A model generated the notes under the pieces. The model worked only from the letters and a program-made list of their open reading frames with translations, had not been told where the DNA came from and made no database searches. The translations under genes and the position numbers were made by a program. Of a stretch of DNA of 36,686 bases, positions 1-8,233 are shown piece after piece. Position 1 is the stretch's first letter; each line of letters starts with the position of its first letter. Source of the stretch: an uncultured Clostridia bacterium (GTDB taxonomy: Bacteria; Bacillota; Clostridia; Oscillospirales; CAG-272); NCBI GenBank assembly GCA_944391805.1, contig CALXUY010000010.1, positions 1 through 36,686 of the forward strand, read 5' to 3'.

Positions 1-424
1 AAAGGAATCTCTTGCGAATATTCTGACCGATGAAGGTGTTCTTCTTCGGAAGAACCGATCCATACAGGTAGAAGGCGTGTTCGGGATACTGAAGCAGGAC
101 TACAATTTCAGAAGGTTTCTGGTCCGAGGAAAACGGCGTATAGAGACGCAGTTTTTTCTGTTGGCATTCGCATTCAACGTGGAAAAGCTGAAAAACAGGC
201 AAAAAAGCGGACGTTTCGGGCAGGATTTGTTCCCGCCGAAAGCTGTTTAAGGGGGGGCCACAAAACAAAATACGGACGAAAAAAGCGAGTTTTGGGGCCC
301 GCTCTTTTGTCGTTCTTGATATTGCCTCCAACAGACGCTTTTTTGTTTTGAATGCCGATCCCTGCTCAAACAGGAATGAGAGAGCTGCCGCTCACGCATT
401 TTATAATGCATTTGCGACAGCCCC
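1..424 (+). mobile_element. 3' end of an IS1182-family insertion sequence
   Basis: The window opens inside a transposase gene, followed by about 174 bp of non-coding DNA. The minus-strand terminus reads GGGGCTGTCGCA and ends at about 424, exactly where the homology of the flanking alpha-galactosidase stops, so I place the element boundary there. The left end and the target duplication lie outside the window. The non-coding tail holds a hairpin-forming GC-rich stretch at about 278-310. Assignment to IS1182 rests on the transposase C-terminus, from memory of the family. Confidence 0.7.
2..250 (+). CDS. IS1182-type transposase, C-terminal part
   Basis: Partial gene: an open frame enters at base 2 and ends with TAA at 248-250 (82 codons). 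The translation carries the C-terminal block usual for IS1182-type DDE transposases: VEGVFGILKQDYNFRRF, then RGK and TQFFLLAFAFNVEKL. The last catalytic acidic residue of the DDE triad is probably the Glu of VEGVFG. The protein would cut and join the ends of its own element. The N-terminus is missing only because the window starts here, so the gene may be intact. Confidence 0.75.
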   Translation, partial: KESLANILTDEGVLLRKNRSIQVEGVFGILKQDYNFRRFLVRGKRRIETQFFLLAFAFNVEKLKNRQKSGRFGQDLFPPKAV

Positions 425-1217
425 AGGTTTCGGGGGAGAGACTGCGCACATCGCAGCCGATCATCAGAGGCGAGCCCATCAGGCACCAGAGCGAGAAATG
501 CGTACGGTATTCCTCCGCGGTGCACCCGGACTGAATGCCCACGTTGCCCTTCCCCTGCATTCCGACAATCAGCATATCCATATCATTGAAGCAGCCGACC
601 CCGTTGTAGGGGTGCAGGCGGTCCTGCTCCAGCGTCAGCTTTTTGACAAACTCCCACGAATCGTGAATGTCTCCGGTGGAGCGCCACATCTGCGCGCCGG
701 TGGTTTTGATCCATGTCTGGGTTTCCTCCACCCCCCACGAGCAGGCGCTGAACAGAATTTCCCTGCCGCAGTTGGCAAGCGCGGTTCCCATGCGGCGATA
801 AAGATATTTTCCCTCGAGCACCGGCGTGTGAAAGCAATAGTCGTATTTCAGAAAATCCACGCCCCATTCGGCAAAGGTCTGCGCGTCGGTGTACTCGTAG
901 TCATAGCTGCCGGGGTAGCCGGCGCAGGTCAGGGTGCCGGCACAGGAATACATTCCGAATTTCAGCCCCTTTGCGTGAACATAATCGGCCAGCGCACGCA
1001 TCCCGTGCGGGAATTTCTGCGGATCGGGCGCCAGTCTGCCCGAGGCGTCCCGCGTGGGAAGCGACCAGCAGTCGTCGATCACCACGTAACGGTATCCGGC
1101 CTCGGCCAGCCCGGAGTCGACCAGCGCGTCGGCGGCCTGACGGATCAGCCCGTCGCTGATGTCAGCTCCGAAGGTATTCCAGGTATTCCACCCCATCGGC
1201 GGAGTTTGCTGCATCAT
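366..1217 (-). pseudogene. GH27 alpha-galactosidase, truncated by the IS
   Basis: Glycoside hydrolase family 27 enzymes remove terminal alpha-1,6-galactose from galactosides or side chains. The start PPMGWNTWNTFG is the family hallmark. The nucleophile should be Asp126 in FLKYDYC and the acid/base Asp183 in RSTGDIHDSW; DDCW at 48-51 and CFNDMDML later on also fit. There is no signal peptide, so it is cytoplasmic. Family sequence holds up to SLSPET at about residue 263. From base 424 downwards the frame runs into the insertion sequence and adds about 18 foreign residues before a stop. The rest of the (beta/alpha)8 barrel and the C-terminal beta domain (over 100 residues) are lost, so it is very likely inactive. 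The start at 1217 has only a weak, distant GGAAAGG. Confidence 0.85.
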
Positions 1218-1260
1218 ATGCGTTTTTCTGCCTTTCCAATTTGAATTTTTCGTGATGCAC

Positions 1261-1284
1261 GCTCCCGCTTTATACAGGACGGGA
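1261..1284 (-). other. Hairpin between the FAD remnant and the GH27 gene
   Basis: CTCCCG at 1261-1266 pairs with CGGGAG at 1279-1284. There is no T-run on either strand. It lies in the 131-bp gap upstream of the alpha-galactosidase start and could affect its mRNA. Role unknown. Confidence 0.35.
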
Positions 1285-1348
1285 GAGGTGCGCGGAACGA
1301 GCCCTGCGGGTGCTCCGGAGGCTCACCTTCCGGTTTGCGGTTGCACGG

Positions 1349-1621
1349 TCAGTCGTTCTTCTTTCTGCGGGCAACCACCGCAAGAGCGGCAGCGGCGCCC
1401 ACAAGAATCACGCCGACGCCCGGAATCACCGAGCCGCAGCCGCTCAGGGTTCGGATTTCGGAGGACGCGTTGCCTCCCAGCACCGGGCGCTCCTGCATCA
1501 GCAGAACACGGGACCCGCTGCGCGCTGCCGAAACGGCCGCGCAGATACCGGCCAGGCCCCCGCCCACCACGCAGAAATCCACTGTATGGCGCAGGGTGCG
1601 AATGGCTGTTTTTGCGCTCAT
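1349..1621 (-). pseudogene. Chimeric remnant: FAD oxidoreductase N-terminus joined to a surface-anchor tail
   Basis: ATG at 1621 is preceded by AGGAAAGG at good spacing. The first ~55 residues are the start of an FAD-dependent oxidoreductase: a Rossmann fingerprint [19 protein letters not shown], then an acidic strand end and [12 protein letters not shown], typical of the PF12831-type family. At about base 1454 the sequence changes abruptly to [14 protein letters not shown] followed by a hydrophobic helix and ARRKKND. That is the usual C-terminal membrane anchor of secreted Firmicutes proteins, not part of a flavoprotein. The 90-residue product cannot be an enzyme. Either a deletion fused two genes, or an internal deletion removed the middle of one. 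The first seems likelier because the N-terminus has no signal peptide. Confidence 0.7.
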
Positions 1622-1663
1622 ATTTCTGTCCTTTCCTGAAGCGATGCCGGACGCAGCCGGCAC

Positions 1664-1988
1664 GCGCGAGCTTTACACCCTCATTGTACTACTCCGGAAA
1701 GGCCTTTTGCAATCCATTATTCTGCAATTTTGTTCCCATATCCCGCACATCTTCGTTGCTTTGGTGAAAAAAGCAGCTTTGAGACGAAAAAAGAGACGGT
1801 TTTTATGCATTCATTTGATTTTTTGGCAGAAAACGGGCAATAAGATTTTCGGTACAGAGAAAAATATCAACACCGGAAAAAGCGGGCCTCCGCATTCCGC
1901 AAATCGCCGGGACAAAAAATTGCAGGAATCGGGAAGCATGCGCCGCGTCCGACGACGCGCGCCGCAATCCGGTGAAGGGACAGAAAAA
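1664..1988. other. Gene-free stretch
   Basis: Between the chimeric remnant and the stop of the beta-helix lipoprotein I see no supportable gene. An imperfect GC-rich hairpin at about 1940-1965 (GCGTC/GACGC core) lies about 25 bp past the lipoprotein stop on the minus strand. It could be a weak terminator, although no T-run follows directly. The remainder is AT-rich. Confidence 0.4.
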
Positions 1989-3710
1989 TCAGGAGATCCG
2001 CTCTACCTCCGCCCATGAATCCGACAGAATCCATTGCCCGTCAATCGGCACGCCGCCAACGGTCAAGGTCTCCAGTCTGACTTCGATGTGGTTTTCCCCG
2101 TTTCCCGCCCGGAACAGGAAGGGGAGCGCGGCCTCGGTGCAGGAAACATTGCGAAAGACAATTCCGCCGAGCTGCATACCGGTCAGCTCCCGGTTCAGCA
2201 CCGTGACGTTGACGGCCCTCCCGGTATCCCGGTGGATGCGGATGTCCTCAAACAGCACGTCCTGCAGAAGAAGCTGATTGTGCGGGTTGGATTCGACGAT
2301 CACAACCAGCCCGCCCAGGCGTTCGTTGTCCCAGGTAGCGTCCCGGAACAGGATGTCGCAGTCCCGGAAGGTCAGGCCGACAATCGGCTTTTCGGCCTCA
2401 CCGGTCACACCGAAGCAGCGCGCCTTGCCGCTCCACGCCGAGCAGCCCTCAAACACCACGTTCATCAGGAAAGCATCCGATGCGCCTCCCAGCGTTTTTC
2501 CCGAAAAGCAGTCGTCGCCGGTGCGCACCCAACAGTCGGTCACCTGCACAGAGGTGCTGTTGCAGATGTTGACGCCGTCGCTGTTCATCCGGTGCCCGAA
2601 CACGGTCACATCCGAAACGACGCACTCCGTGCTGTAATAAACATAGAGATTCCACGCGCCGCCGTTGATCAGCGTCAGCTCGCTGATGCGCACACGGGAG
2701 GAGCCGTAGCAGCGCAGCGCAATGTGCTCGAGATGCTCCAGCAGGCTCAGCTCCACCGTTCCGTAGCCGGTCACAACCACATCCGAAACCGAACGCAGCT
2801 CGCATACGCCGGCATCGCCGAGCGAATGCCCCGGCTGCGCCACCAGCAGCGCGCCCTTGCAGAGGTAGATGACCGAGCCGGATTCGGGCTTCAGTCCGGA
2901 TATTTCATGTACGCCGGGAGCAAATACCTGAACCCGATCGTCTCCGTACTGCGCCCGATAAGCGGCAATGCGCGCCTCATCGTCCACATCCGGCCGCACG
3001 AACAGCACAAAGGCGTGATCCTGCTCGGGGTCGTTGACAAGAAAGGTGTATTTTCCCTCGGAGGTGATCACGGCGGTCATGCTTCCCTCCTCCGCGGCGC
3101 ACTCCACCGGATACCCGCTCTCCAGAATCAGCGTTTGCCCCAGCGCGATCTCCTCGCGCAGCGGTGTGAGAGAAACCTCCAGCCTACAATTTGCCGGCGT
3201 GCGGACAAACACGGTCGCAAAGGACTGCACAGCCCCATAACCCCCGTCCGAGCCGATATAGGCCAGTGTGGCATAGACCGGCGCCTCCTCTCGGTTGACC
3301 GTGAGCGAAAAATCGGGGGAGATCACAGTGCTGATGTGCGAAAGGCCGCCGTTATTCCCATTGTTGGCAAGGCCGGCATAGGAAGCCGGCGTCAGGCCGT
3401 GCTCGTCCAGCGTGCGGACGGCCTCACGCGGCAGAACCAGGCTCTCAAAGGCCGGGTCCGGCTCGGCGGGAACGACCGGATCGGGTTCATCCGAGGTGAC
3501 ATCCCCGAAGCCGGAGGTCTGCTCTCCGTCGCCGGCGTCTGCCCCGGGAATGCCTGACCCGCTTCCGGGGACATCCGTGCCGGTGAAGGACGGCGGCTCC
3601 CCTCCGGCACTGCCGGAGGTCGGTCCCTCCGTGGAAGGGGAACGGCTGCAGCCGGTAAACAGCAGCAGAAGAACCGACAGCAGCCCTGCGAGTATCTGGC
3701 GGGGTTTCAT
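1989..3710 (-). CDS. Secreted beta-helix lipoprotein, GH28/GH49-like
   Basis: 573 residues. I start at ATG 3710 because AAAGGAG sits just upstream and the protein then begins with a lipoprotein signal peptide ending at LLFTGC (Cys21); an upstream extension has no ribosome site. Residues ~25-90 are a Ser/Gly/Pro/Asp-rich linker. Residues ~140-240 may be a beta-sandwich. From ~255 a right-handed parallel beta-helix begins (VQVFAPGVHEI), with NSDG at 376-379 and RTGDDC at 396-401. These match the catalytic Asp motifs of GH28 polygalacturonases and GH49 dextranases. The GHG histidine motif and the RIK motif of GH28 are not recognisable; SGKARCFGV sits roughly where GHG would be. Substrate is therefore open; pectic polysaccharide fits the GH106-like neighbour. 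It would sit on the outer face of the membrane. Confidence 0.75.
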   Translation of the reverse strand: MKPRQILAGLLSVLLLLFTGCSRSPSTEGPTSGSAGGEPPSFTGTDVPGSGSGIPGADAGDGEQTSGFGDVTSDEPDPVVPAEPDPAFESLVLPREAVRTLDEHGLTPASYAGLANNGNNGGLSHISTVISPDFSLTVNREEAPVYATLAYIGSDGGYGAVQSFATVFVRTPANCRLEVSLTPLREEIALGQTLILESGYPVECAAEEGSMTAVITSEGKYTFLVNDPEQDHAFVLFVRPDVDDEARIAAYRAQYGDDRVQVFAPGVHEISGLKPESGSVIYLCKGALLVAQPGHSLGDAGVCELRSVSDVVVTGYGTVELSLLEHLEHIALRCYGSSRVRISELTLINGGAWNLYVYYSTECVVSDVTVFGHRMNSDGVNICNSTSVQVTDCWVRTGDDCFSGKTLGGASDAFLMNVVFEGCSAWSGKARCFGVTGEAEKPIVGLTFRDCDILFRDATWDNERLGGLVVIVESNPHNQLLLQDVLFEDIRIHRDTGRAVNVTVLNRELTGMQLGGIVFRNVSCTEAALPFLFRAGNGENHIEVRLETLTVGGVPIDGQWILSDSWAEVERIS

Positions 3711-3744
3711 GAATACCACTCCTTTTCTGTATGATTCACTGTAT

Positions 3745-3773
3745 ATCTTACCGAAAATTCCGGGCAGTGTCAA
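3745..3773 (-). promoter_or_regulatory. Promoter of the beta-helix lipoprotein gene
   Basis: On the minus strand TTGACA (3773-3768), a 17-bp spacer and TAAGAT (3750-3745). The predicted leader is about 30 nt and contains AAAGGAG before ATG 3710. Confidence 0.8.
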
Positions 3774-3863
3774 GTGCCGCGCCGCATATTTGCAGAATGC
3801 GGGAAGTTTTTTACCGGAAAAGCCGAATCGATTCCATCGCTCTGCAAAAGTTTTCACCGGTAC

Positions 3864-3892
3864 TTGACAAACGCTGCCATTTATGCTATGAT
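3864..3892 (+). promoter_or_regulatory. Promoter of the GH106-like gene
   Basis: TTGACA (3864-3869), 17-bp spacer, TATGAT (3887-3892). It is divergent from the lipoprotein promoter, with about 90 bp between the two -35 boxes, room for a shared regulator. No clear operator is visible in between. Confidence 0.8.
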
Positions 3893-3923
3893 GATTCCAA
3901 ACCAAACAGAGGGAGGATCAACC

Positions 3924-6900
3924 ATGCTGTACGATGCAAACAAGCCCTTTACCGAGGAGGAATTCCTGCACCCGGGAAAGGAATATCGGGGCGCGCCCTT
4001 CTGGGCATGGAACAGTAAATTGGACCGTGAGGAGCTGCTCCGGCAGGTGGGGTATTTTCAGGAAATGGGCTTCGGCGGCTTTCATATGCACGTCCGCTCC
4101 GGGCTTTCCACCCGGTATATGAGCCGGGAGTTTCTGGATCTGATCGAAGCCTGCGTGAACGAAGCCGAAAAGCGTGATATGCTCGCATGGCTTTACGACG
4201 AGGACCGCTGGCCATCCGGCTTTGCCGGGGGGCTGGTGACACGGGAGCACCCGGAGTACCGCCGCCGCTGGCTGGTGCTCTCGGCTGCGCCCAAGCCCGA
4301 ACGAATTTATGAAATCGGGCGGTATGACGTCTGTCTCCATGCCGACGGCACGCTTGCCTCCTACCGCCGGCTGTCGGACGGAGAGGCGGCCGCGGGAAAC
4401 GAGTGGTTTGCGCAGGTTATGGCGGAGCAGCCCAATCCCCGCTTCAATAACGCTACCTATGTGGACGCGCTGAATCCGCACGCCATCGGGCTGTTTGTGG
4501 AATCGACCTACGAGAAATACCGGGAACGGTTGGGCGACCGCTTCGGCGGCAGCATCCCGTCCATTTTCACCGACGAGCCGCAGTTTGCCACCATCTCCCA
4601 GCTTCCCCGTTCCGACGCCCGAACCGACGCACGGGTGGTGTGGACCGACGACCTGCCTCAGAGCTATGCCAAGGCCTATCCGGGGGAGGACCTTGTGGCA
4701 TGCCTGCCCGAGCTGTTCTGGAATCTGCCGGACGACCGGCCGTCGGTTGTGCGCTATCATTTTCACAACCACGTGTGCGAACGCTTTGTATCGGCCTATT
4801 CGGACACGGTCGGCAGATGGTGCGGCAGGGCCGGCATCCTGTTTACCGGGCACGTGCTCTCCGAGCCGACGCTGCAGGGGCAATCGGCCTCGGTGGGAGA
4901 GGCCATGCGCTTTTACCGCAGCATGACCCTGCCCGGCATTGACATGCTGTGCGGCTACCATGAGCTGACCACCGCCAAGCAGGCACAGTCCGCCGCCCGG
5001 CAGTACGGCCGCTGCGGCGTGATGAGTGAGCTGTACGGCGTGCTGGGGTGGGATCTCGATTTCCGCGGACACAAGCACCACGGCGACTGGCAGGCGGCGA
5101 TGGGCGTGACCGTGCGGGTACCGCACCTCTCGTGGGCCTCGATGAAGGGAGAGGCCAAGCGGGACTATCCGCAAAGCATTCATTACCAGTCCTGCTGGTA
5201 TCGGAAATACCCGCTGATCGAGGATCACTTCGCCCGACTGAACACCGTGCTGACCCGCGGGAAGGCCTGTGTGCGGATTGGAGTGATTCACCCGATTGAG
5301 AGCTACTGGCTGCACTTGGGAGCGCGCGACCGGAATTCGGTGGCCTGTGAGCAGCTTGAGCGCAATTTTGCCGACGTCACCGCGTGGCTGGCTTTTGGCG
5401 GATTCGACTTTGATTTGATCAGTGAATCGCTGCTGCCCGACCTCTGCCCCGCCGGGGCCAACCCGCTGCCGGTCGGCTGTCAGCGCTACGACGCGGTGAT
5501 CGTTCCCGAGTGCGAAACGCTGCGCGAGAGCACGCTGGAGCGTTTGGAGGCCTTCCGCGCGCAGGGCGGTACCCTGATTTTTCTGGGAACGCCTCCTGTT
5601 TGTGTGGATGCGGTTCCGGACGGACGTCCCGCGGCGCTGGCCGCCCGCTCCGCAAAGCTCTCGTTCTCCCGCGCGGCGCTGCTGCGGGCATTGGAGCCCT
5701 TCCGGGAGCTGTATCTCACCGACCACAACGGCAATATGACCTCCGATTTTCTCTCACAGCTGCGGGAAATCGACGGGGAGCGATGGCTCTTTCTGGCGCG
5801 GGGTGTTCTGCCTGCCAAGCAGGACATTCCGCAGGCAAAAAAGCTGAGCATTGCGCTGGCAGGCTGCTATACCGTTCGGAAATACGATACGGTGACCGGG
5901 GAGATTTCCGCGCTGCAGGCCACCGTGGAAAACCAACGCACGCGCTGCACGGTTACGCTCTGGGACCATGACAGCCTGCTGCTGCGGCTGACGCCGGTAT
6001 CCGCAGCTGCCGCTCATGACGCCGTCCCGGAGGCCGCCGCACATAAGGCGCATCTCCCTCTCCGGATTCCCTCGCAGCTCGCTTTCCGGCTGGAGGAGCC
6101 GAATGTGCTGCTGCTGGACAAAGCGGAGTTCCGCCTGGACGGGGGCGAATGGGAGCCGGAGGAGGAGCTGCTGCGGCTGGACAATATTCTGCGGCGCCGT
6201 TTGGGTTGGCCGGAGAGCGGAGGCCGTGCGGCACAGCCCTACTGCATTCCCGAAGAGCCGGCCGTGCACCGGCTGGCGCTGCGCATCAGAATTTTCAGCG
6301 AGATTTCTTCTCCCGCAGTGGCTTTGGCGACGGAGCATCCCGAAACCGTCTCGATCCGCTGGAACGGGCTTTGTGCCCCAAACGAACCGGACGGATTCTA
6401 TGTGGATCACGATATCCATCGCATTCCGCTGCCTCCCCTGCAGAAAGGGGAAAATCTTCTCGAATTGGAGATGCCGTTTGAAAAACGGGTACCGTTGGAA
6501 TGGCTCTATCTGCTCGGAAATTTCGGTGTGGAGATACGCGGCAGCGACAAACGCATCGTTCCTCTGCCCGACACGCTGGGCTTCGGCAGCATCACCTCAC
6601 AGGGGCTTCCCTTTTACAGCGGAAAGCTGATCTATCTGCTGCCCGTTATTCTCGAGCAGCCCGGGCGTGTGCGCCTGCATGCGCCGCAGTTCCGGGCGGC
6701 CCTTCTGGAGCTGGCGGCAGACGATGAGCCGGACGGCGCGCCGATCGCCTTTTCGCCCTACACCGCGCAGACCGGCGTTCTGAATGCCGGCGAGCATGAG
6801 CTGAGGCTGACCGCATACCTCAACCGCACCAACACCTTCGGAGCCGTGCACAATGCCGACCGCAAGGAAGCCTGGCTGGGGCCGGGGATCTGGCGCACCC

Positions 6901-6983
6901 TTGGCGACTGCTGGACCTATGGCTACGAGCTTGCCGAGCAGGGGGTTCTGCACGCGCCGACGGTCGAGTGGACAGAGGAATAA
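3924..6983 (+). CDS. GH106-like glycoside hydrolase (alpha-L-rhamnosidase family)
   Basis: 1019 residues, no signal peptide, so probably cytoplasmic. ATG 3924 follows GGGAGG at proper distance; upstream codons in frame belong to the promoter. The N-terminus (FLHPGKEYRGAPFWAWN, then FGGFHMHVRSGL and WLYDEDRWPSGFAGG) is typical of GH106/PF17132-type proteins, which share the (beta/alpha)8 catalytic core and remove terminal alpha-L-rhamnose. IFTDEPQF at about 214-221 is the family's TDEP motif, which contains a probable active-site Glu. The C-terminal third (about 700-1019) is beta-rich, as in GH106 accessory domains. The length is normal and I see no lesion. The family is broad, and many members have unproven activity. 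With GH28-like and GH27 genes beside it, a role in rhamnogalacturonan oligosaccharide use is the natural guess. Confidence 0.75.
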   Translation: MLYDANKPFTEEEFLHPGKEYRGAPFWAWNSKLDREELLRQVGYFQEMGFGGFHMHVRSGLSTRYMSREFLDLIEACVNEAEKRDMLAWLYDEDRWPSGFAGGLVTREHPEYRRRWLVLSAAPKPERIYEIGRYDVCLHADGTLASYRRLSDGEAAAGNEWFAQVMAEQPNPRFNNATYVDALNPHAIGLFVESTYEKYRERLGDRFGGSIPSIFTDEPQFATISQLPRSDARTDARVVWTDDLPQSYAKAYPGEDLVACLPELFWNLPDDRPSVVRYHFHNHVCERFVSAYSDTVGRWCGRAGILFTGHVLSEPTLQGQSASVGEAMRFYRSMTLPGIDMLCGYHELTTAKQAQSAARQYGRCGVMSELYGVLGWDLDFRGHKHHGDWQAAMGVTVRVPHLSWASMKGEAKRDYPQSIHYQSCWYRKYPLIEDHFARLNTVLTRGKACVRIGVIHPIESYWLHLGARDRNSVACEQLERNFADVTAWLAFGGFDFDLISESLLPDLCPAGANPLPVGCQRYDAVIVPECETLRESTLERLEAFRAQGGTLIFLGTPPVCVDAVPDGRPAALAARSAKLSFSRAALLRALEPFRELYLTDHNGNMTSDFLSQLREIDGERWLFLARGVLPAKQDIPQAKKLSIALAGCYTVRKYDTVTGEISALQATVENQRTRCTVTLWDHDSLLLRLTPVSAAAAHDAVPEAAAHKAHLPLRIPSQLAFRLEEPNVLLLDKAEFRLDGGEWEPEEELLRLDNILRRRLGWPESGGRAAQPYCIPEEPAVHRLALRIRIFSEISSPAVALATEHPETVSIRWNGLCAPNEPDGFYVDHDIHRIPLPPLQKGENLLELEMPFEKRVPLEWLYLLGNFGVEIRGSDKRIVPLPDTLGFGSITSQGLPFYSGKLIYLLPVILEQPGRVRLHAPQFRAALLELAADDEPDGAPIAFSPYTAQTGVLNAGEHELRLTAYLNRTNTFGAVHNADRKEAWLGPGIWRTLGDCWTYGYELAEQGVLHAPTVEWTEE

Positions 6984-7054
6984 CGACCGTACGGCAAAGG
7001 GCGGTCTGCTGCCCGACCGATGCACCCGCAGCAAATGCATGCGGATATTTCCGC

Positions 7055-7101
7055 AAAAAAGCCGCAAGCGGCGCACAATCAGACCGTGCGTTGCTTGCGG
7101 C
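7055..7101 (-). terminator. Intrinsic terminator of the 7138-7962 gene
   Basis: Inverted repeat GCCGCAAGC (7061-7069) and GCTTGCGGC (7093-7101). On the minus strand the stem is followed by six T (7060-7055), 37 bp past the membrane-protein stop. Part of it (7061-7096) closely resembles the right end of the MITE at 18012-18195. Confidence 0.7.
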
Positions 7102-7137
7102 TATGACTTTTGTGTTTCAGTGTTCGCGTTGGCCGGT

Positions 7138-7962
7138 TCAGAACTCCGTGCCGGTTTGTCTGAACAAAATTTCATTCGCCATCATACCGGATTTGATGCT
7201 CACCTCATAGCTGATGTTGCTGTCGCCTGCCGGGACCGCGGTTTTACCGACAGCGCCTCCCGTTGCAAACATGGCCGCCAGCGTAATGGCTTCCGCCGGT
7301 GCGGTAAAGCTCTTGGTTTCGCCGTTCTTCAGCCGGCAAACCTCCTGATCATTCACGTAAATCGGCAAAGGCATTGCCATGCCCACAAAAGCCTTTTTGC
7401 GCGCAACAGTGATCTGGCGGGTGACACCGGAATATGCATTCTCCGTCTCGTCTCCCAATATCGCATCGGCCTGGGCAGCCGTGGGAACCGCCTCGGCGTC
7501 CTGCTCCTTTTTCAATTGAATGCCGTATTTGACGCCGAGAGCCAACAGAACAAGAGCGGCAATCCGGAAAACCAGATTTGTAATCAGGCTGAGGTCCCCG
7601 CTGGTTATCAATGAGACAAAATCAATCAGAAACACCAGCGAATCCAGCGAAAAGTAGACCAGCGCGCCAATCATCCAACCGACATGCTTTTTGGAAAAGA
7701 CCAGACACAGCACATAAGGCACAATGAGAATGGCGCCGATGATGCCGAAGACCCATGTCCACACGGCGCTTCCGGACTGCTCGGTCAGAAAATACCCGAC
7801 GGTAATCATTTGCTGTGGGATCCACGCGGAAAAAACGAAGTAGAACTGTGCCAACACCGTGGTAAACAGATTTACTATAGACAAAATCACAATAAACAAA
7901 AGCGAATTCCGGGCGCTTTTGTAACGCACGTTGTTGAGAGACGGAATCGTTGAACTGTTCAC
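7138..7962 (-). CDS. Unrecognised four-helix membrane protein
   Basis: I do not recognise a family. The start is taken as GTG 7962 because GGAGG lies 8 bp upstream; the upstream in-frame ATG codons lie at the -10 box or have no ribosome site. 274 residues: a short cytoplasmic N-terminus, then four predicted membrane segments at roughly 17-45 (SLLFIVILSIVNLFTTVLAQF), 60-90 (VWTWVFGIIGAILIVPYVLCLVF), 97-120 and 130-150. A soluble C-terminal ~115 residues follow, with a beta-like stretch (YVNDQEVCRLKNGETKSFTAP) and a glycine/alanine-rich patch. The C-terminal part resembles small sugar- or peptide-binding beta domains only in a general way. It stands alone with its own consensus promoter and terminator. 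Confidence 0.75.
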   Translation of the reverse strand: MNSSTIPSLNNVRYKSARNSLLFIVILSIVNLFTTVLAQFYFVFSAWIPQQMITVGYFLTEQSGSAVWTWVFGIIGAILIVPYVLCLVFSKKHVGWMIGALVYFSLDSLVFLIDFVSLITSGDLSLITNLVFRIAALVLLALGVKYGIQLKKEQDAEAVPTAAQADAILGDETENAYSGVTRQITVARKKAFVGMAMPLPIYVNDQEVCRLKNGETKSFTAPAEAITLAAMFATGGAVGKTAVPAGDSNISYEVSIKSGMMANEILFRQTGTEF

Positions 7963-7993
7963 GGCAGATACCTCCAAGTAATATTGTGAATAC

Positions 7994-8022
7994 ATTATAA
8001 CAGCTTTTTTTCGAAATGTCAA
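7994..8022 (-). promoter_or_regulatory. Consensus promoter of the membrane-protein gene
   Basis: TTGACA (8022-8017), 17-bp spacer, TATAAT (7999-7994) on the minus strand: a perfect sigma-A match, so strong constitutive transcription is expected unless repressed. Confidence 0.85.
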
Positions 8023-8168
8023 TATATATTTGCACTTTTTCGGTCAAAACCTTGAACAAAAACGGCTTTTCATCGATATGATTTTGTGTGACACCCCCTC
8101 TCCGAGGTCCTGTAGGATCAACTGTTTTCCAATATCCGGCAATTCCTGAAATAACCGAAAAAGAGGCA

Positions 8169-8197
8169 TTGCAAAACCGACGGCAACGTGGTATAAT
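8169..8197 (+). promoter_or_regulatory. Promoter of the deoC-deoD-deoB operon
   Basis: TTGCAA (8169-8174), 17-bp spacer, TATAAT (8192-8197) preceded by GTGG. ATG of deoC is at 8234 with AGGAGG in the leader. No repressor site or riboswitch fold was recognised upstream. Confidence 0.75.
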
Positions 8198-8233
8198 ATA
8201 CATGGAAAACAAAAACGATGCAGGAGGAATTGG

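Noticed and set aside
3918..5726. Minus-strand open frame of about 600 codons within the GH106-like gene
   Set aside because: Shadow of the real gene; no start signals or domains.
8023..8233. Riboswitch or DeoR operator upstream of deoC
   Set aside because: I found no purine-riboswitch core or convincing palindrome, only a promoter.
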